A stretch of 10,619 bases of DNA from CAZJRB01 sp964547995. GTDB lineage: Bacteria; Planctomycetota; Planctomycetia; Pirellulales; Thermoguttaceae. This document shows, piece after piece, positions 1 through 6,678 of this stretch (positions are counted from its first letter, which is position 1; every line of letters starts with the position of its first letter). Where the stretch lies: positions 1-10,619 of the forward strand of contig CAZJRB010000169.1 of the NCBI GenBank assembly GCA_964547995.1. Direction: 5' to 3'. A program made the position numbers and the translations under genes. The notes below the pieces were generated by a model. It was given only the letters and a program-made list of their open reading frames with translations, searched no databases and was not told the DNA's origin.

Positions 1-414
1 CAATCGATTTGGCTACATTTCGGCCTGCTGCGGGGATTTTTTCAACGGGCTGCTAGCAGCGACTGGTCGGTGGGCTCTCAGCCGGCAACGGATCCGCCCA
101 ACAAAGGCATGCCGGAAGCGGTCTACGGGATCCTCTTCAACGCCATCGGCGAGGGCGAGGGCGTCAACGAAGAGGTCCAGATCACTTTCTGGAGCGATGT
201 TTCGCCCGGCTGGGGCGACTTCTACAGCCGTTGCGGCGGGTTTAACAACCGCGCGTTCAACCTGGGGTTCACCGCTTCGGACCCGACCAACCCGCCGGCC
301 GACGGCGTCAACGACAACCATCTGCTGACCCCAATCCCGGAACCCTCCAGCGGCGCCCTGCTGCTTGGCGCTATGGCGGGTCTGGCCTTCTTCGTCATCC
401 GCCGCCGAAGATGA
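1..414 (+). CDS. PEP-CTERM sorting domain protein, 3' end only
   Basis: This is the last part (about 137 codons) of a secreted protein whose start lies left of the window. The frame is open from base 1, so the GTG at 70 is probably an internal codon and not the true start. The C-terminus has the full PEP-CTERM layout: a PEP-like motif (PIPEPSS, about 28 residues from the end), a hydrophobic segment rich in Ala, Leu and Gly, and a terminal RRRR cluster. In this family the tail directs export and later processing or anchoring by an exosortase in bacteria that make extracellular polysaccharide. The body before it is rich in Gly, Asn and aromatic residues (for example WGDFYSRCGG), as in many planctomycete PEP-CTERM proteins, but no catalytic motif is visible. 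Between bases 2 and 68 another frame also looks protein-like (FGYISACCGDFFNG), so a frameshift near base 65 cannot be excluded. Confidence 0.75.
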   Translation, partial: QSIWLHFGLLRGFFQRAASSDWSVGSQPATDPPNKGMPEAVYGILFNAIGEGEGVNEEVQITFWSDVSPGWGDFYSRCGGFNNRAFNLGFTASDPTNPPADGVNDNHLLTPIPEPSSGALLLGAMAGLAFFVIRRRR

Positions 415-558
415 AGCCGGCAACGTGAATGCCCGCCCGGGGTATTCTCTTGACAACCGGCATCCCGCGTACCTCAAAGGCCCGGCAGGGAAATTCATCG
501 ACCCCTTGAGCTTCTAATCCCCCGCCAGCGGTGGCTCCTCCTTTCCTATTACTCATTT

Positions 559-582
559 GGGCAGGACCATTGCCCCCCTTTT
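559..582 (+). terminator. weak candidate intrinsic terminator
   Basis: GGGCA (559-563) can pair with TGCCC (571-575) around a seven-base loop, followed by CCC and four T residues. The stem is short and the T run is weak and displaced by three C residues. It lies about 145 bases after the PEP-CTERM stop and before the next promoter, which is a sensible place for a terminator. The rest of 415-558 shows no gene; it contains an isolated TTGACA at 450-455 without a matching -10 box. Confidence 0.3.
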
Positions 583-598
583 AGTGGATTTGTGATGC

Positions 599-618
599 AC
601 CTCCACAAGACTGGAGGT
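599..618. repeat. inverted repeat upstream of the acidic membrane protein promoter
   Basis: ACCTCCA (599-605) is perfectly complementary to TGGAGGT (612-618), with a six-base spacer. It ends seven bases before the proposed -35 element at 626. It may be a protein binding site or a transcript hairpin left by upstream transcription. There is no T tract after it, so it is not a typical intrinsic terminator. Confidence 0.45.
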
Positions 619-625
619 AATTTCG

Positions 626-654
626 TAGCCAGCCGAGGGATCCGTAGGTATAAT
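626..654 (+). promoter_or_regulatory. sigma-70-like promoter for the acidic membrane protein gene
   Basis: A perfect TATAAT -10 box lies at 649-654. Seventeen bases upstream is TAGCCA (626-631), which matches four of six bases of the -35 consensus. Transcription would start near 661, leaving a short leader of about 26 bases that contains the Shine-Dalgarno sequence GAGGAGGA (673-680). Confidence 0.55.
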
Positions 655-686
655 AGAATCTTAATCCAGGATGAGGAGGAAGAGCA

Positions 687-1502
687 TTGTCGAACACTGA
701 CGACGAAATCCCCGATTTCACCGAAGACGAGAACCAAGATTTCATCGCGGACGACCCCGAAGAGGAATCTGCCGAGGGCGAGGCCGCCGAGGATGAGGGC
801 GACCACGGCGAGGAAGCTCCCGTGGCCGACGAGGGCGGTCTGTCCGAAGACGATATCGAAGAGGGCGAAGCCGAAGAAGGGGAATTTGCCGAGGAAGAAG
901 GCGAAGAAGGAGAATTCGCTGAGGAAGAAGGCGAGGAGGAAGAAGGCGAGGAAGGAGAATTCGCCGAGGGAGAAGGCGAAGAGGGAGAATTCGCCGAGGA
1001 AGAAGGCGAAGAAGGGGAATTCGCCGAAGAAGAAGGCGAGTATGACGAAGAGGAAGCTGCCGAAGAGGAAGAAGGCGAAGAGGAAGTATTCGCAGAAGAG
1101 GAAGAGGAAGAGGAAGAAGACGAAGAAGAGTTGCAGCGAAAACGAATGAAGCTGTTGCTCATCCTCGAGTTGGTCTCCTTGCTGTTCATCTGCGGCGGCA
1201 TCATCGCCGGAACCTATTTCGGAATCGACGAGTCGCAGAAAGACAAGTTTTTCTGGAGCATGCTCGACGTCTATATTCTCTCGATGGTGTTCATCGGATA
1301 CACGCTCTGGAAGGCCCGCGAAACGGGAACCCCCTTTCGAGTCTTGCTCGCCTTTTCCCTGGCAGCGATCTTGTCGGCCGTGTTCAGCTTACTGATGGAG
1401 ATCAAGCGGTACGACTACGACATCAACGCCGAAGGGGCAAAGCAACAGGCAAATATCAGGCCCGTTACGCGGTTCGAACCGCCCGATAGCCTGATCGTCT
1501 GA
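687..1502 (+). CDS. Glu-rich repeat protein with three transmembrane segments, function unknown
   Basis: This encodes a 271-residue protein that I do not recognise as a characterised family. The TTG start at 687 is chosen because GAGGAGGA (673-680) sits at ideal distance and no in-frame ATG fits. Residues 1-149 are extremely acidic, with D/E-rich sequence followed by five copies of the ten-residue unit EEGEFAEEEG (63-117, with a five-residue insertion after the second copy) and a nearly pure Glu run to 148. A basic RKRMK patch at 151-155 then precedes three hydrophobic segments at about 156-178, 192-208 and 218-237, and a short polar tail. By the positive-inside rule the basic patch suggests that the acidic arm is cytoplasmic. 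Possible roles, all inferred, are binding of cations, basic proteins or nucleic-acid partners at the membrane. It has its own promoter and is followed by holA in the same direction, but holA seems to be transcribed separately. Confidence 0.8.
   Translation: MSNTDDEIPDFTEDENQDFIADDPEEESAEGEAAEDEGDHGEEAPVADEGGLSEDDIEEGEAEEGEFAEEEGEEGEFAEEEGEEEEGEEGEFAEGEGEEGEFAEEEGEEGEFAEEEGEYDEEEAAEEEEGEEEVFAEEEEEEEEDEEELQRKRMKLLLILELVSLLFICGGIIAGTYFGIDESQKDKFFWSMLDVYILSMVFIGYTLWKARETGTPFRVLLAFSLAAILSAVFSLLMEIKRYDYDINAEGAKQQANIRPVTRFEPPDSLIV
873..1037 (+). repeat. in-frame 30-bp tandem repeat coding for EEGEFAEEEG
   Basis: There are five copies of a 30-base unit at 873-902, 903-932, 948-977, 978-1007 and 1008-1037; a 15-base half-unit-like insertion (933-947) separates copies two and three. 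Copies differ mainly at silent third positions (GAA/GAG, GGG/GGA, TTT/TTC), with one Glu-to-Gly change in copy three. The coding strand here is almost all purine, and this continues as GAA/GAG runs to about 1130. Confidence 0.9.
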
Positions 1503-1533
1503 TCCGGAACGGACTGATTCCCGGGCAGAACGA

Positions 1534-1559
1534 CTCTGTTCTCACAGAGGTCTACCTCT
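1534..1559 (+). other. two overlapping, mutually exclusive hairpins between the acidic protein gene and holA
   Basis: CTCTGT (1534-1539) pairs perfectly with ACAGAG (1544-1549) around a four-base loop. AGAGG (1546-1550) pairs with CCTCT (1555-1559) around another four-base loop and is followed by only two T residues. The two stems share bases 1546-1549, so both cannot form at once. The second could act as a weak terminator for the upstream gene. The holA promoter lies downstream, so control of holA by this structure is not indicated. Confidence 0.35.
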
Positions 1560-1575
1560 TTCGGCCGCGATCTCG

Positions 1576-1581
1576 TATACT
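1576..1581 (+). promoter_or_regulatory. -10 element for holA, implying a leaderless transcript
   Basis: TATACT (1576-1581, five of six consensus bases) ends six bases before the holA ATG at 1588, so the expected transcription start coincides with the start codon. No Shine-Dalgarno sequence precedes this ATG, which agrees with a leaderless mRNA. A convincing -35 box is not seen at the usual distance. Confidence 0.45.
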
Positions 1582-1587
1582 CTTGTC

Positions 1588-2643
1588 ATGGCCAAGAAGC
1601 TCCATGCCATCGACTACCTTGCCAAGGTGGACAAATACCCGCCGCGGGAGGTCTGCGCCGTCTTTGGTGACGAACCGTTCCTCCGGCGGCAGGTGATTCT
1701 CCAGATTCGGGCGGACGTGCTGGGGGGAGACGATGCGGATTTCTCACTCTCGACGTTCGAGGGTCGCAAAGCGGAACTCCGCGACGTGCTGGAGGAGCTT
1801 TCCACCTTGGCCATGTTCGGCGGCGGCCGGCGACTGGCGGTGGTCGAAGAGGCGGACGAGTTCATCAGGCAATACCGTGGTGAGTTGGAGGACTATGTCG
1901 CCAGCCCATACGCAAGCGGCGTGCTGGTGCTTGATGTCAAGTCGTTTCCGGCCAACACCCGGCTCTACAAGGCCGTGTCGGCCGCCGGTCTGGCGATCGA
2001 CTGCGCGTCGCCGACCTCCGCCAAACTGACCCGCTGGCTCGCGGTTTGGGCCAAACGGGCCCACGCAGTACAGCTTCCCCCGGCCTCCGCCGAGATGCTG
2101 GTGGAACTGATCGGGCCCGAGTTGGGGCTGCTCGACCAGGAACTGGCGAAGCTGGCCCTCGTCGTCGGCGAAAACAAGAGTATTACGCCCGAATCGATCA
2201 CCCGGTCAGCCGGGGGATGGCGTGCCAAGACCACCTGGGAGATGCTCGACGCGGCCCTCGACGGGAATGCCCCCGAGGCGATCTTGCAGCTCAACCGGCT
2301 GTTGGCATCGGGCGAACAACCGATCGCGATCCTGGCGCAGATATCCGCTTCCCTGCGGCGTCTTGCCGCGGCCGCGCGGGTCGTCGTCCAAACGGAAACC
2401 GCCGGGCGCAAACCCCAAATCCGCCGCGCGCTGCAACAGGCCGAAGTCCGCCCGTTTGTCCTCGAAAAGGCCGAAGGCCAGCTCCGCAGGCTCGGGCGCG
2501 AGCGCGGGCTCCAACTCTACGATTGGCTGCTCCAGGCGGATCTCGACCTGAAGGGGGCCAGTGCCTTGCCCCCGCGGCTGATCCTCGAGCGGCTCGTCAT
2601 TCAACTCGCGGCGCCGCGAGAGGCGGTTGCCCTGCGCGGTTAG
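1588..2643 (+). CDS. holA: DNA polymerase III subunit delta (clamp loader)
   Basis: This 351-residue protein is the delta subunit of the replicative clamp loader, which opens the beta sliding clamp at primed sites in the cytoplasm. Length and layout fit the family. The N-terminal AAA-like region has the typical VFGDEPFLRRQ segment (25-35) in place of a working P-loop, then the LSTLAMFGGGRRLAVVEEAD stretch (71-90) that corresponds to the conserved 'slFg..R.vvv' block. A middle helical domain follows, and the C-terminal collar domain starts near 214 with TTWEMLDAALDG and continues through LLASGEQPIAILAQI to YDWLLQADLDLKG. Delta proteins vary strongly between phyla; the assignment rests on the order of these blocks. 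The ATG at 1588 has no Shine-Dalgarno sequence but follows a -10 box directly, as noted for the promoter. The gene converges with the URO-D-like gene; the stop codons are 21 bases apart and no terminator is visible between them. Confidence 0.88.
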   Translation: MAKKLHAIDYLAKVDKYPPREVCAVFGDEPFLRRQVILQIRADVLGGDDADFSLSTFEGRKAELRDVLEELSTLAMFGGGRRLAVVEEADEFIRQYRGELEDYVASPYASGVLVLDVKSFPANTRLYKAVSAAGLAIDCASPTSAKLTRWLAVWAKRAHAVQLPPASAEMLVELIGPELGLLDQELAKLALVVGENKSITPESITRSAGGWRAKTTWEMLDAALDGNAPEAILQLNRLLASGEQPIAILAQISASLRRLAAAARVVVQTETAGRKPQIRRALQQAEVRPFVLEKAEGQLRRLGRERGLQLYDWLLQADLDLKGASALPPRLILERLVIQLAAPREAVALRG

Positions 2644-2664
2644 CGTTCACGCTGGTGCAGCCGG

Positions 2665-3702
2665 CTACGTCCGGTCCATTTCAGCAAACCCCGGCTGCCC
2701 TTGTACGGTTTCGATCGCCGCGAGCATGTTTTCGAGCGGGACGTCGCCCTCGACGTCGTGGGCCGGTGCGAAGATGTAACCGCCGTCGGCGCCGAGTTCG
2801 AGCAGCCGCCGGGTTTCCGCTTGCACCTCCTCGACCGTGCCGAACGGCAGCGTCTTCTGCGTGGAAAGCCCGCCGTGGAACGCCAGTCGCCCCCGGTATT
2901 GCGGCAGCAGCGAGTAGACGTCCATCACCTCCGGCTGAAACGGGTTGAAGCAGTTCAGTCCCGCGGCGATCAGGTCGTCGAACAGCTCGTCGACGTCGCC
3001 GCAGGAGTGGATCATCTGGAACTTTCCCGCACGGCGGACGGTACCGTACATCCGCTCCAATTGCGGGTAGATCAACTCGCGCCAAAGCTTCGGGCCCATC
3101 TGCAGGCCGTGTTGTTGTCCCCAGTCGTCGCCGAAGTAGACGGCGTCGATGTCGTACTTCAGCGCCTCGCGTACCTGGGCGATGTTGTAATCGGCGATCG
3201 CGGCGAACAGGGCACGGACGAAATCGGCATGGTCGTAGAAATCCATCAACAGGTTTTCCATTCCCCGCAGGGTCCACGCCCTTTCGTAGAGTGAAAAGCC
3301 GATCTGAAACACTCGAAAGCGATCGGGAAACCGCTCGATCTTTTCGGGGATGTCCTCGAAGAACCGCTGGTCGAGCGGATCGGGAAATTCGTAGCCGCCG
3401 AGGGACGGTTCGGCCAGCACGCACCCCTCGACGTTGCCGATGTCCTTGTCGACCGAGCGGTCCCAAACGACGCCGAAAGCGTCCTGCACCCGGTTATTGC
3501 CCAGGTCGGTGAAGAATCCGATGTCGCTGCCGAGTTTCAAGAGGTGGTTCTCGAGCGGCCCTTCGGTATCGTCGCAGCCGTAGTGCTCTTGGAGCTTCTC
3601 CTTGGCCTCCTTGGTGAAACCCATTGACCAGGGGACGTACGGGGGGCGTTTCCCCTCGAGGACCAGACGCACGACTTCACGTTTGGTGTTCATGGAACCC
3701 AT
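2665..3702 (-). CDS. URO-D-superfamily protein, possibly a corrinoid-type methyltransferase (MtaA/CmuA-like)
   Basis: This encodes a 345-residue cytoplasmic TIM-barrel protein. The ATG at 3702 is preceded on the minus strand by GAAGG four bases away; the second ATG at 3693 is too far from it. Family signs are the N-terminal RLVLEGKRPPYVPW segment (12-24), the IDAVYFGDDWGQQHGLQMGP block (185-204), MIHSCGD (230-236), NPFQPEVMD (253-261), LAFHGGLSTQKTLPFGT (273-289) and GGYIFAPAHDVEGDVP (307-322). True heme-pathway HemE has an N-terminal arginine-rich 'MRQAGR' substrate loop, which is absent, so it is not a uroporphyrinogen decarboxylase. His232 and Cys234 in HSCGD match the position of the HxC zinc site of MtaA/CmuA methyltransferases, which supports methyl transfer, but no corrinoid protein gene is nearby. 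The gene is divergent from the GH127-type operon and shares its control region, so a linked role in sugar metabolism, for example removal of methyl groups, is an inference. Confidence 0.82.
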   Translation of the reverse strand: MGSMNTKREVVRLVLEGKRPPYVPWSMGFTKEAKEKLQEHYGCDDTEGPLENHLLKLGSDIGFFTDLGNNRVQDAFGVVWDRSVDKDIGNVEGCVLAEPSLGGYEFPDPLDQRFFEDIPEKIERFPDRFRVFQIGFSLYERAWTLRGMENLLMDFYDHADFVRALFAAIADYNIAQVREALKYDIDAVYFGDDWGQQHGLQMGPKLWRELIYPQLERMYGTVRRAGKFQMIHSCGDVDELFDDLIAAGLNCFNPFQPEVMDVYSLLPQYRGRLAFHGGLSTQKTLPFGTVEEVQAETRRLLELGADGGYIFAPAHDVEGDVPLENMLAAIETVQGQPGFAEMDRT

Positions 3703-3749
3703 GTTACCTTCTCTGCCCAACGGTGGGTAGCAGTGTACGATGCCCCAGG

Positions 3750-3764
3750 CGGGAAACTTTCCCG
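3750..3764. promoter_or_regulatory. 15-bp palindrome, candidate operator in the divergent region
   Basis: CGGGAAACTTTCCCG is a perfect seven-base-arm inverted repeat around a central C. It lies 48 bases upstream of the URO-D-like start and about 70 bases upstream of the -35 box of the glycosidase operon. Beside it at 3766-3771 the minus strand reads TATACG, a poor -10 candidate without a clear -35 box, so the minus-strand promoter is not firmly placed. Symmetry and location suggest a site for a dimeric regulator. Confidence 0.45.
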
Positions 3765-3832
3765 GCGTATACTTACCGCAGTCATGGGAAAGGACTAAAA
3801 AAGCGATTGGGCTTACGAGATAATCGCGTTGC

Positions 3833-3861
3833 TTGACACCCCGCCCGCAGCATAAGATACT
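3833..3861 (+). promoter_or_regulatory. sigma-70-like promoter for the GH127-type/phosphoesterase operon
   Basis: TTGACA (3833-3838, perfect -35) is separated by 17 bases from GATACT (3856-3861, four of six -10 bases). The transcription start would fall near 3868, giving a leader of about 120 bases. A second -10-like GATAAT at 3819-3824 has no matching -35 box. Confidence 0.6.
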
Positions 3862-3870
3862 GGCGGGGTG
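3837..3870. promoter_or_regulatory. 9-bp inverted repeat bracketing the -10 box
   Basis: CACCCCGCC (3837-3845) and GGCGGGGTG (3862-3870) are perfect inverted copies separated by 16 bases. The left arm overlaps the last two bases of the -35 box and the right arm begins directly after the -10 box and covers the expected start site. The arm centres are about 25 bp apart, near 2.4 helix turns. A dimeric protein bound here would block RNA polymerase, so it is a good operator candidate. Less likely, it is a DNA or RNA hairpin. Confidence 0.5.
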
Positions 3871-3883
3871 GACAGCGATATTG

Positions 3884-3914
3884 CAGGGCGGCCCGGCAGG
3901 TCGGGTACGCCCTG
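3884..3914 (+). other. GC-rich hairpin in the leader of the glycosidase operon
   Basis: CAGGGCG (3884-3890) pairs perfectly with CGCCCTG (3908-3914), and inside it CCCG (3892-3895) pairs with CGGG (3902-3905) around a six-base loop. The expected transcript starts about 16 bases before it. There is no T tract after it, so it is not a standard terminator. It may stabilise the mRNA 5' end or take part in control. Confidence 0.45.
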
Positions 3915-3990
3915 ACGAAAAGAACCGGCCGCTCTTCCATTGTCGAGTCAAACCCTGACTCATACAACTCCTAGACAAAGGGCACTTACG

Positions 3991-6678
3991 ATGAGGACAA
4001 CACATTTCCGCCGTTTTGCGATGACGCTTCTCAGCACGATGACCGCCATGTTGCTCTGCAGCACCGCGGTTGCTGCGGATGCGAATCTCGCTGCCGTGGC
4101 GAAACCGTCGTCGTCGCGTTGTTCCGGAGACACGTCGCTCGGGGCGCTCAACGACGGTCATGCCCCGAAGGCCTCGCACGTCCGCGGCCACGGGTCCTAC
4201 GGCAACTGGCCCGCGCGGGGTACGCAATGGGTGCAGTATGATTGGGGCCAGCCGATCAGCACGAATAAGATCGACGTTTTTTGGTGGGACGACCGCCGCG
4301 GCGTCCGGCTCCCCAAGGCGTGCCGGCTGCTCTACTGGGACGGCAAGGCGTTTGTACCCGTCAAAAATCCATCGGGCCTCGGCGTTGCGAAAGATAAGTA
4401 CAACACGACGACCTTCGACGAAGTCCGCACGCCGAAGCTCCGGCTTCAGATGGACGGCGACGGCAACTACTCGACCGGTATTCTCGAGTGGAAAGTCTAC
4501 GACTCGGGCAAATCGCCCGACTTTCCGCCTTCGGTTACCGTGGGCGTCGATCGCGTGGTCGTGCTGGGAGGCAAGACGTATCTCAGCGGCGAGTTGAAGG
4601 CCCTGGACAGCAAGGACGACTCGACGAAGGTAACTTGGAGCAAGGAATCGGGACCGGGAAAAGTGATTTTTGCCGACGCGGGTGCCCCGGTCACGACGGC
4701 GACGTTTTCCGCCCCGGGCGACTACGTCCTCAAACTCACCGCCGGCAAGGGGAAGCTCAGCAACTTGTCCACCTTGGCGGTCAAGGTGATTCCGCCGCCG
4801 CCCGAAAAACACCTCGGATTGGTCGACACGAAGCCTTACAAGATCGACAGTCCCCTGTGGAACAGCCGGGCGAAGGCCCTGATCGTGAACTGGATCCCCC
4901 ACTGCATCGCCAAGATTTCCGACCCGGAGGTGAAGCAGGGCGGCATCAACAACTTCATCGACGCCGCCAACAAGCTGGCCGGGAAGCCCCACGGAAAGCA
5001 TCGCGGCTACGTCTTCTCCAACGCCTGGGTCTACAACACGATCGAGTCGATCTGTGTCGCGTTGATGATCGACCCGCAAGGCGACAAAGAGATCATCAAG
5101 GCCCAGGCGGCCATGCGGGCGATCCTGGACGACTGGATCCCCAAGATCCTGGCCGCCCAGGAAAAGGATGGATATTTGCAGACGTTCTTCACACTGGGCG
5201 ACCTCGAACACTGGGTGCCAAAACACCGGCGTGCCCACGAGGGGTACGTCGCCGGTTATTTTCTCGAAGCGGCCATTGCCCATTACCTCCTGACCAACAA
5301 GGCCGACGCCCGGTTGTACAACGCGGCCAAGCGACTGGCCGACTGCTGGTGCAACAACATCGGCCCGCCGCCCAAGCAGGAGTGGTACAACGGCCATCAG
5401 GGGATGGAGATCGCCCTGGTCCGCTTCGGACGGTTTGTCAACCGGATGGAAGGCGGCGGCAAAGGCGACAAGTACATCGAGCTTGCGAAGTTCCTGCTCG
5501 ACTGCCGCAAAGACGGGCACCAGTACGACCAGAGCCACGTGCCGGTCGTCCAGCAGTACGAGGCGGTCGGGCACGCCGTCCGGGCGTCCTACTCCTACGC
5601 CGGAATGGCCGACGTCGCCATGGAAACCGGCGACGTCGACTACCACAGCGCCGTTATGTCGCTGTGGGACAACATTGTCAATCGCAAATACTACGTCACC
5701 GGCGGCATCGGCAGCGGCGAGACCTCCGAAGGGTTCGGCCCCGACTACTCGCTCCGCCACAACGCCTACTGCGAATCGTGCTCGAGCTGCGGCGAGATCT
5801 ACTTCCAGCACAAGCTGAACCTGACGTACCACGATGCCAAATTTGCGGACCTGTATGAAGACACGCTCTACAATGCCCTGCTGGGTTCGATCGACCTGGA
5901 AGGGAAGAACTTCTTCTACCAGAACCCCCTGGTTTCAAACCGCCTTCGCTACGACTGGCACGGCTGCCCGTGCTGCGTGGGCAATATCCCCAGGACCCTG
6001 CTGATGCTGCCCACCTGGATGTATAGCAAGAGCAACGACTCGCTTTACGTAAACCTCTTCGTCGGAAGCACGGTGACGGTTGAGGACGTTGCGGGCACCG
6101 ATGTTGAAATGGTGCAGGCGACAGACTATCCCCGCAGCGGCAAGGTTTCGATCACGGTCAATCCGGCGGCCGAGAAGCAGTTCAGCGTCAAGGTCCGCGT
6201 GCCGAACCGGAGCGTCAGCGACCTGTATACCGACACGCCGGAGTCGGACGGCATCACGTCGATTTCGGTCAACGGATCGAAGATCAACCCGCCGGTGGAA
6301 AAGGGCTATGCCGTGATCACGCGGAAATGGAAAGCCGGCGACACGATCGATCTGGTGCTCCCAATGAAGGTGCAGCGAATCAAGGGAAGCGAGAAAATCG
6401 AGGCGACGCGCGGCCAGGTGGCCCTGCGCCGCGGCCCGCTGATCTACTGCGTGGAGAGTGCCGATCAGGAGGATATCGACGGTGTGCTGCGCCCCGGCAC
6501 GGCGCTGGAGACGGATTGGCGGGACGATTTCCTGGGGGGGACGATGGTCATCAAGGGCGCCTGGGCCGACGGCGCCCCGTTGACGGCAATCCCCTATTAC
6601 CTCCGGAGCAATCGCACTCTCGATACTTCCGAAGGTCGTCGTGCCGTTAGTTCATCGGTCTGGTTGAAGGATCAGTGA
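3991..6678 (+). CDS. secreted GH127/DUF1680-type beta-L-arabinofuranosidase-like protein with F5/8C-like and PKD-like domains
   Basis: This 895-residue exported enzyme starts at ATG 3991, preceded by AAAGGG (3977-3982). Residues 1-29 form a Sec signal peptide (basic FRRF, hydrophobic core, AVA/A cleavage site near 28-29). Residues about 30-172 resemble a discoidin (F5/8 type C) sugar-binding fold, starting NLAAVAKPSSS and containing WVQYDWGQP. Residues 175-268 look like a PKD/Ig-like beta domain ending in a PPPPEK linker. From about 272 comes the DUF1680 catalytic region: YVAGYFLEAAIAHY, TGGIGSGETSEGFGP, NAYCESCSSCGEIYF, YNALLGSIDLEGKNFFYQNPL and CPCCVGNIPR, then a C-terminal beta-sandwich. 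By comparison with HypBA1 (acid/base Glu322; Zn ligands Glu338, Cys340, Cys417 and Cys418; Cys417 nucleophile), the equivalents are Glu580, Glu595, Cys597, Cys661 and Cys662, all present. In characterised members the reaction is release of beta-L-arabinofuranose; GH146 or another related family is possible, and the substrate here is not shown. Cys594, Cys600 and Cys659 are extra cysteines close to the metal site. Confidence 0.9.
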   Translation: MRTTHFRRFAMTLLSTMTAMLLCSTAVAADANLAAVAKPSSSRCSGDTSLGALNDGHAPKASHVRGHGSYGNWPARGTQWVQYDWGQPISTNKIDVFWWDDRRGVRLPKACRLLYWDGKAFVPVKNPSGLGVAKDKYNTTTFDEVRTPKLRLQMDGDGNYSTGILEWKVYDSGKSPDFPPSVTVGVDRVVVLGGKTYLSGELKALDSKDDSTKVTWSKESGPGKVIFADAGAPVTTATFSAPGDYVLKLTAGKGKLSNLSTLAVKVIPPPPEKHLGLVDTKPYKIDSPLWNSRAKALIVNWIPHCIAKISDPEVKQGGINNFIDAANKLAGKPHGKHRGYVFSNAWVYNTIESICVALMIDPQGDKEIIKAQAAMRAILDDWIPKILAAQEKDGYLQTFFTLGDLEHWVPKHRRAHEGYVAGYFLEAAIAHYLLTNKADARLYNAAKRLADCWCNNIGPPPKQEWYNGHQGMEIALVRFGRFVNRMEGGGKGDKYIELAKFLLDCRKDGHQYDQSHVPVVQQYEAVGHAVRASYSYAGMADVAMETGDVDYHSAVMSLWDNIVNRKYYVTGGIGSGETSEGFGPDYSLRHNAYCESCSSCGEIYFQHKLNLTYHDAKFADLYEDTLYNALLGSIDLEGKNFFYQNPLVSNRLRYDWHGCPCCVGNIPRTLLMLPTWMYSKSNDSLYVNLFVGSTVTVEDVAGTDVEMVQATDYPRSGKVSITVNPAAEKQFSVKVRVPNRSVSDLYTDTPESDGITSISVNGSKINPPVEKGYAVITRKWKAGDTIDLVLPMKVQRIKGSEKIEATRGQVALRRGPLIYCVESADQEDIDGVLRPGTALETDWRDDFLGGTMVIKGAWADGAPLTAIPYYLRSNRTLDTSEGRRAVSSSVWLKDQ

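Noticed and set aside
450..455. TTGACA as a promoter for the acidic protein gene
   Set aside because: No -10 box lies 15-19 bases downstream; the TATAAT at 649 is the credible promoter element.
581..1204. Minus-strand Ser/Pro-rich repeat open frame
   Set aside because: It is the antisense of the Glu-rich repeat, since TTC/CTC codons read as Ser-rich in a shifted frame. No ribosome site is seen, while the plus-strand gene has promoter and ribosome site.
2665..3702. HemE, true uroporphyrinogen decarboxylase
   Set aside because: The N-terminal arginine-containing substrate loop typical of HemE is missing, and the HSCGD motif fits the MtaA/CmuA side of the superfamily.
3703..5832. Minus-strand frame open for 710 codons in continuity with the URO-D-like gene, which would make a 1055-residue fusion protein
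   Set aside because: It runs antisense through the GH127-type gene, whose domains and active-site motifs are clear. The open frame has no recognisable domain, and the ATG at 3702 has its own ribosome site.
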